The position numbers were made by a program, and so were the translations under genes. Below, piece by piece: positions 24,701-33,700 of a stretch of DNA of 64,000 nucleotides. Origin of the DNA: Helicoverpa zea (taxonomy: Eukaryota; Arthropoda; Insecta; Lepidoptera; Noctuidae); assembly GCF_022581195.2 (NCBI RefSeq), contig NC_061480.1, positions 5,480,892-5,544,891 of the forward strand, read 5' to 3'. Below the pieces are notes generated by a model. It did not search any database. It had not been told where the DNA came from and saw only the letters and a list, made by a program, of their open reading frames with translations. Each line of letters opens with the position of its first letter. Within the stretch, counting starts at the first letter, position 1.

Positions 24701-27700
24701 TAGTATCTTAGTAGTGGTCAAAGCACCAGCTTTATAAGAATAAGCTGCGTGTTTGATTCAGGGCCAGGTAAGTACCGATGTAACTTTGAAAATTTTTCTT
24801 CTTTCTAAGTTTATCATAAACACCAGTGACTGGGTTAAAGTGAAGAAAAACTGGACGAAATAAAATCTGAAATCGCCAATCCCCCTTAAGCAAGCTTGGT
24901 GATTAACACCCATTCCTCGACGACCTCGATGGCGCAATGGTCACCATGCCGGACTGCCGAACCTGAGGTCCCGGGTTCGATTCCCGGTTCGGTCGACATG
25001 TGTGTGATGAGCATGTTTGTTGGCCGTGGTCTGGGTGTTACAATATGTATTTATCAATATGTATATATGTAGCTATATGTAGTTTATCAGTTGTGTAAGC
25101 ACCCATAACACAAGTTAATTAATAACTTACCATGGGGCTAACCGACTGTGTGTGAAAATGTGTCCAGACATTATTTATTCCTATTCTGTATAAAAAAACA
25201 TCTGACCTTTTAGGTCTTAGCTACGTGATTAATCAAAGGCACACCTCACAAAGAATTTTCCTCTCATAATAACGTCTTTCACAAATCCTACCTTTTCAAA
25301 AAATCTGCAAAAAACTTAGACAAGTAATTAGGTCTGCATACTTAAAAGCAAACTCTGATTTCTTTCCTTTCCAGCCTAAGAATAGACTCATCAAACTTCG
25401 ACCCTGTAACATTCTGGTCATGTGGCGTGCAACTGGTCGCGCTCAACTATCAAACAGAAGACGCCGCGATGGCCGTCAACGCTGCGATGTATGAGAGCAA
25501 CGGGTCTGCTGGATATGTGAGGAAGCCGAGCGTTATGTGGGATCCGGGGCATATTGCTTATAGGAGGTGAGTTGGTGTTGGGTCTTTGATATCCCTTTGT
25601 TTGGATTAGAGTTTATTAAATCAGTCTTGGCCCAAGTTGACACAAAGGTTTTCGGGATTGCTCCAAAAGAGTCTGTGTAAGAAAACCTAAGGAAGGCTAA
25701 GCGAGCCCAAGCTAAGAAACCTATTTTTGAGAAATTATTCAAAAGCAAAACTTCAGTACTTAAACTCGAAGGGCAACTTGAGAGACGAAGAAGTATTTTG
25801 TAAAGTGCATACAAAAATTAGAATGATTTTAGGGAAATAAGTAAATCCTACTTTAGTGGTAAGGCTTGTAGTGGCTTACTAAATAGAGGGATTGAGGAAT
25901 TGTTCTAAACAGGTCCTTAAATATGATCAATCAAACGTATGTCTTAAAATATGTGGGCAACATAATTCTTTATGAAAAACAAAAACAAGCGCTTAAAAAA
26001 ATACGTATCCTTCAAAGATGGTTCAAAAATTTCTATCAAACGCTTTACAACTTCCTAAAAATCCTAAACTTGTTCTTTTTCCACAGATTCAATCCAATGG
26101 ACAGAGAGTTCGACGGCATACACGCATCTCACTTAACCCTAGCAGTAATATCCGGACAATATGTCGCCGAAAACGTATACTCCTTCTACAATGCGTTCGT
26201 CGAAGTGGAGATATTAGGGGTCCCGGCGGATTGTAAGAAGATCAGGACTAAGGTCGCTAGGAAGAACGCTCTGAACCCGATATGGAATGAGACTTTTAAT
26301 TTTAAGGTGAGAGATTTTTTTCCTTTTTTTTGTATGGCCTGTACCTACCACAAGCTAGACCGGAGTGATTTGCACTTATTGGGGAAGAACTACGTTCAGC
26401 AGTGGACGGCAATAAGATCTGAGGATAGCTTGGTGAGGTTTCGTTTAAATCGTTTTATCCGGTAAGTGATACCACTTACATCTGGCATTGAAAATGGTTA
26501 GGTAAAATTGTCATTATATCAGCCTTTTGCCGCCAACTGCTGAACGTAGGCCTCCTCCAGTGAGCGCCAACAACCACTCACGGTCTTGAACAACTCAATA
26601 ATGGTTGGATAAGTAGCAATGTAGTAAATGAATAATGGTTTAGCGATCAGCAAAGCAAATATGCCTCATGGCAAAACAGTAGGTTCTTAAGCTATCTATA
26701 CTTTTACAGTTTATAAATTAACTGACAGATTTCTAACCTTAGATAGGGTAATTTATATCAGTAAAAGAAACATACTATGTATTATTAAATTGCTTCCAGA
26801 TAAACTTCCCGGAGCTAGCGTTCCTGCGGTTCGACATATTCGATGCTGACACCAACTACATGCTCTCACAGCGAGTCATACCACTCCAGTGTCTGAGGCC
26901 TGGGTATAGACATGTTAGACTGAGGTAAGTGCTAACTTAATTTGTACTTTCAATAATGTATGTACAATTAAAAAGAAAAAGTGAAAGACCTACACTGATA
27001 ATGGAGGCCAAAATACTAGGCCTCTAAAATGTAAACTAGATGGCCATCGACGATCGAAGATGAAAAATGCATAATTTGACTTTTGGTAGGAGTATTGCAT
27101 AAATAGACTGTTTTGGTGTACATAGAAGAACGATTCAGAAAAACTTCATGGGAAATTCCAAAGATGAAACCAGTCCTTTATGAAAGAGTGCTCTTGTAGT
27201 GCTATACCGAAAAAAGCTCAGTATTTTTTGTTCCTACTTCACTATGTTATAGACATACCGATACTGTAAATTCACACTTCAATTCGACAAAAGCTAACCC
27301 ATAGAAAGACTCAAGAAAAACTTGCGCACATCAAGTCTATTATCCCAAACTTAAACATATCAAAGGCTAAAGCAAAAACCTAGCCCCTTGCGTTTACTTT
27401 CACATAATATTTTTTTTTTAATTGTCACTAAGCCCCACACTTTTACACATCAATTTAAATCACCAGATCCCCAACAAACCAGCCTCTCAACATGGCATCC
27501 CTCCTCATCTTCTCCCGCTGCTCCGAGGAGTTAGCAGGCGAGACCTGCAGAGGAGACCTGGAGCCCGCCTCGCCTCACGAGCGGAGGAAGATTCACTTCC
27601 TCGTCGTGTATGCTGTGGCGAGGCACGAGGCGTACTCTATTCTGAAGGTCACGCAGGATACTACGGCTAATGAGGTGAGAATACATATCTTGAAGAAGTT

Positions 27701-30700
27701 ATATGTAACTGGCTTGAGGAGGTCAGAATGGCAGTCGCTGCTTGTAAAGCACTGGTGTTCAGGTGCATCCAGATATACTGGAATCCACCCTACCAAACGT
27801 AGTCGGTAAATGTTGATAAAAAGTAGTATATATACCTCTACAACGTTTAAAGTTAATGCTAAGGTTCTACTAGCAATTCTGATAATTTCTTGCTGTCTGT
27901 GAAGACACGGCGACGCGACGCTTTTTGGTAAGTTCGTTCGCTCGATGGCTTTCCCTATTAATGAATATATTTTTTGGATATAACCCATAATTCCTAAGTT
28001 TAACGCGTTCAAGCAAACAAACTCTTCAGGATTAAAATATTACTACAGATTTCCACACACCTGCTTTACTATGAATACTCCCAAAACACATCTAATTTTC
28101 TCATCCCCAGGCCATAGCCCAATGCCTAACAAAAGCCGGGGTATGTCGTTCAGCCCGAGGCAGCTACGTCATGGTGGAAGAGGTACCGTCCCGGGCTCCC
28201 ACGCAGCGAGTGTTAGCTCCTCATGAGAGGGTCCTGAGAGCTGCGTCTGCGAGACCTGGGGCGAGGCTGCTGCTGAAGAGGGTCGGCGATGATCCGAGTA
28301 GTAGGGCTTGGCTTACTAGTATCAGGTAAGAGCTATATACCTATTAATGTATTTTGTCCTTCAGTTAAGGAATAGAAATCATAAATAATCAAAGAATCGT
28401 CTGAGGTAAGGATGTTTATAAAGTCTGTATTTTGTTCAAATTCAGTATTCTTTTTGACCACTTTCAATTTGAAAACGACTATTTAATAATAACAAAGGCC
28501 GGACGAATGAACAAGAGCCGGACGAATGAAAGAGCTAAAAGAATTCTTGATGTTGTCCGAATCTGCAAGAACCCCGTAATTGACGGACTGATTCAGGCAA
28601 CGTCAACACTTAGCTGTAACGTCTTCTTAGCTTTTGCTTACCGTAACTCGTTCATAATCAAATGATGAACTAAGAAATGAATTTCTGAAAATGGAAGTGG
28701 CCTTTTTTTAAATCTTCTTTACTATTTATCATTGTTCTTCATCCACCAGATCAGCATCATCAGACCGCAACAGAGACAAGTCAGTGCCCTCTGACGAGGA
28801 GTCGAGCACTCAGGAGGAGGAGCCTCGCAAGCCCCCCGACAGCTTCCTCGTGTGCGTGCACAACGTGTCGCATGAGATACCATACGCTATACTCAAGGTA
28901 GGCGGCCAAAACCTGGTCCTTTAAGCCTTCTAAAACATCAAGAGGGTTCTACAAAGAAGACTAGAACTACTACTGACCAGAGTGTAATTAAGAGAGAGCG
29001 ATATCTTTGTCTCATTTCATAAGATACATCAGTTGGTAGGACAGCAAAGGTAAGCCTTGAAAGAGCTATGCCTTTCAGAAGTTAAGTTAGTTGAGAACAT
29101 CAGATTTGGTTCTATTTGTATGAAGAACAACTGTCTAAGGACTGGTTAAAAATTGAAATACATAACTTAAGATTTTTCCTACCACGAACCTATACCCTGA
29201 AGATGATTTTTTTGGTCCTGTGTTAAAAAATGTCAAAGCATGAGATTATGTGCATTAACTGATCACAACTAGAAAAGGCATTTCGAATTAAGATGCATAT
29301 TTGCATCGTTATTTTTTGTAATTGTCCGTATGCATAGATTGCGTAGTCAAAACTTCTCCAATTCCTTTTAATTCCAAAATTCAATCTCAAAGAGTCACCC
29401 CACCTTGTTCCAGGTACCCCTAACAGCATCAGCCTCCTACGTAGTCTACCAAGCGCTAACAAAAGCGCGTTGCCATGACGACCCGAAGCGGTTCGTGTTA
29501 GTCGAGGAGTTAGAGTGGGGCGGCAGGGCAGGGACTGGGCCGCAGCAGAGGGCGCTGGCTGATGATGAAGTGGTTTATGCTGCACAGGTGAGGATAAAGT
29601 TTCTTATTTATAACAAATCTTTGAGTTGCTAGCCATGCTTGCATGCCAAACTCTATAATAATATTCTTTGAAGTCGCCTTCCACTGTGTGAGAAAACTAG
29701 TACGTATTTGATTCTAAGTTAGTAGAGATTAGAAGACTGTTTTGCAAAACGGCTTTCACACTTGCGATTTTTCCCAGCAGATCGAGCAGCAAATAATAGA
29801 CAACTGCCGGTCTTTTTTTGTTGCTCAGAATGTGCGCATAAAATCCGAACAAGTGCTGCAAACTTTAAGTCGAAAGAGGGATGGCGCTTTAACCCACTTT
29901 ATTTATTTCTTTTCACAAAAACCACTTGCAATAGTTGCAACTTTTATAGAAACCTGGAAATTAAATGTTGAAACACTATGTAAAATATCATTAAAGTATT
30001 CATCCCTTGACACACATTCATAACAATTCGGCAGTTAATATGTTCTCCTACATATTTCAGGCAGGCTGGAAGACATTAGGCCGGTTTGTCCTGCAAGAAA
30101 AAGGCAGTACTGCACCACTGCCGCGTCACAGAGCTGCAATAGCCAGGATACAGAGAGGACTCAGCATGACAAGAGGGGCTATTGCAGGTAATCATCTGCC
30201 TAGCCTTTTCCCTATTATGTTGGAGTTTGTCTCCAGTCTAAACTAATGCAGCTGAGCATGCCACACGGAACCACTGCCTATCTGATCTCCTCAACCCTCA
30301 ATCCAGTTACCAGGTTATATGTAACAAGACTGGTTGTCAGATTTTCTGGCTACTAACGACTGTCAAAGATGTAGGTTGGGTTAATCAAGGATCCTGTGGT
30401 TATGTGGCTAATATTCCATTTATATACCGACTAAGTTCTACTAAAGGTTTCACCCGCAATCCGAGGGGATACTAGGTACTTATGCACACTCACAAAAAAT
30501 AGCCGACAATAACCGCACTCAATAACGGGGCTATCTAATACTGGAATATTTTTTGAAATCGGGCCAGCATCGGACATTAGAGCGTTCAAGCTCATCATCC
30601 TCCGAGCCTTTTTCCCAATCATGTTGGGGTCGGCTTCCAGTCTAACCGGATTCAGCTGAGTACCAGTGCTTTACAAGAAGCGACTGCCTATCTGACCTCC

Positions 30701-33700
30701 TCAACCCAGCGCGAAAGCGCGATAGCGCGTTCAAGCTAATGGACAAAAAACTCCCCAGCTTTATTAGTATAGATAATATTATTGACAGGTACCACGGGAT
30801 TTCCACTCGGAGGATTTGGTGCAGCTGACACAATATCTGAGGGCAAGGCTCCTGTGCAAACGGCTTACAGTGACCCTACACATTGCAGGTGACTAATATA
30901 CGTTACATAACATTATTACTGACTTGTCATGCTGACGGGCTTTTTTTTTAACGACGTCAAAAATCATCAAATGACCCCTCCCGCTGTGGGTTACCAGCGG
31001 TGAGGGAGTGTCAGACTCTTACTGACTAAAAACCGTCGTGTTCCGTCGTAGGCCTTTTATGTACCAGAGCCGCGGTATCTCTTTCGAACAACCCGCAGCC
31101 CCGAGAGACCTTGGCCTACTGGGCCCCGCTGTCATGCTCGCGGGCTGCCGTGCAGACCATGTCCCACCCAATGGTTTTGAAATAAACTTTTTATTTTTTT
31201 TATTTTGGTCTACTAAACTCACTAGAATCTGAAGAATTCTTCTATCCAACTTTCTGACCTCTTCGTCAGATTATATTGTATGAAAGACCAACCTTTAACC
31301 TTTACGGACGGAAGGACAACGGTGTGTTACTAATCACATCTAATAATTTAAAGCTTGTTAAAATAATACACTTCATTTTATATGGTATTCTTTCAGGCGA
31401 GTGTCAACAGCCCCTCTCGGCAAAGGTATCGGACGAGCTAAGGGACATTCAGACAAAGATATGAGGAGCTACATGCAGAAGCGAACCAGTACGAGAGAGG
31501 TAGGTTTTGGTGATGAATTTCTTAAAAGAAAACTCCACTTTCACTGTATTTATACTTTGAAATTGAGTTACCTTTCTCCTCGCCTAATTATTGGCCTAAT
31601 GTCGACATACTGACTACCAAAATTGTTTGCACACATATGTTCGAAATGAGTAAGTATTGATACGAGTCCACTGATCGCAAGCATGTATTCCCGCTCAAAT
31701 TTTACAGTTTCGTACATATTTCAGAAATGTTCGCACGCACTGTGTAACTGTTTGCTTGATCGAGTAGCAAACAGTTGTGTGCATCATAGTACTACACACC
31801 GATGGAGTCTCGCTACGAAAACTACTGCCCGTATCGGGATAAAATATAACTATTACTTGGGAAGAGTGCAGCTTTCCTACAGCAAAATCATTTTTCAAAC
31901 AATATATTTAACTCACATTCCTTACCCATATTTATTTATTTAAATCACCGCTAAGCTCGCATTGTTCTGTCTTGCAGGTGCACTCGGAAGGCGAGTCGGG
32001 CGGCGCGGGCGTGTCGGCGGGCGCGGAGGCGCTGGCGGCGCAGGTGGCGCGCTTCAAGAGACTCTCCTTACGGAAGCTCAGGGCATGGCGCTCCTGAGTG
32101 TGGCAGGTCAGCTGTCTAACTGACTAGTTGGGTTTTTGAAGGCCATCCCTCTCTCTCTCGGTCTCTTCTAACAGCGCAAAGAAATTCCCTCAAATATCTA
32201 AATTTTTGGCACAAATAACTGTCCCTATTTGATCCCGTAGTAAATCTTTCATTTAGTTCGGGACCCTCCACACGTTTTCACATGGAATAAATACACCACC
32301 ACAATACAATTTAACGAATTAAACACTGTAAGGGTCAATCCCCACTGAAAGAGCAGCGGCCGGCAGCGGCCGGCAGCGGCCGTAAATGCAAGTGATTGAG
32401 CGCGAGCGCAGCGGGCCGCGCGGCGGGCGCCGCGCTGGGCCGCGCCGCGCCGCGCTCTTACATTGTCCGTGCTCTTACGGCCGCTGCCGGCCGCTGCTCT
32501 TTCAGTGGGGATTGACCCTAAGAGTTGGCTTTACTAACATATATATTTAATCAGAATATGAATCTACCACAAAAATACTCCTGCTATATTCTTAAGGCTA
32601 ACTTAGATCTCTTAATACTCGTACAATGGTACACAACTAAGCAAATAGTTAAATAATAATAATCATAATTTAACTACATACTACATAGCTTATTTTTCTT
32701 CTCCAGGTCTTCCGGCGGCTAGGTACCCGCTTAGCCAACCACAGAGCCTCCCTGTCTTCAGAGCTGGGATCCCTGTGGGACTTCATAAGGATCGACAGAG
32801 ACAGGAGGCGCTCTGCCCCCTCAGCTTCCACCTACGAAGCCATCCAATCCGACACCCGCTCTCCGGTAAGACTTGCAAGAGATCTCCTACAAGTAGTCCA
32901 GGAAACAGTCTTTTCAAAGAAGTTCGAAGAATCGCCGAAAAGGTGTCCACTAGTTAAAGAAGAATCTGACTTAAGTTCTGATGGAGAAGAAGGGACGGAA
33001 AGAAGAATTGCTAACTTAATTGACTTCTTCTTTACTATTGTTAAGAGTCAGAGGGGTGAGAGAAAGAGTAGTGGAGGTAGCTGCTTCAAAAGTGAGGTGA
33101 CTCCTGAGGAGACTAAGCAGTTCGTTCCAAGTAAAATGAACACAGAGTTAGAAGCCAAAATGGAGACTCTGATGGACTTCCTTGCGACTACAGGATGTAT
33201 GGAGAAGGAGAATGAAGTCGGTGACAATAAAATAACCCTTATGGAGTTCCTTTTCGGTCCGGAAGACCCGAAGCCTAGTATAGAAATTAATGATGTGGAA
33301 ACTGGTCTTAACGAGAATAATATTAACGTTAAAGATCTTACTTATATTGACGATACGCCTGAGGAAGAAGCTGAGACGCTAGTCGAAATGCTTATCAAGT
33401 ATATGGAGAATTATACTACGAAAGAGAAGTTCCATTCAAAGTCTTTGACACCATCTTTGTCTGAAAAATCAAAATCTGATATCACTATAAGTAAACTGGA
33501 AACATTCAGTGATATAAGTAAAACTAAATCTGATTCGACACTCACACATACGCAAGATACTGTTATAGACAGAGGTGAGGACAGTTCAACTGACAGAAGG
33601 ATTTCAGAAACAGTAGTTGATCTTAGTAATGTAAAGAATGATCTAGAAATGATATTTGAGGAAGCTGTGACTAGAGTTTGTGAGATTAAAAAGTTAGAAG

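Noticed and set aside
24921..24996. tRNA gene
   Set aside because: It has A and B boxes and a T arm, but the homology continues 200 bp with an A-rich tail and no Pol III terminator directly after the head, so it is a SINE.
25923..26465. 180-codon plus-strand frame as a single unit
   Set aside because: Only the segment 26087-26306 is the C2 exon; the rest is intron read-through on both sides.
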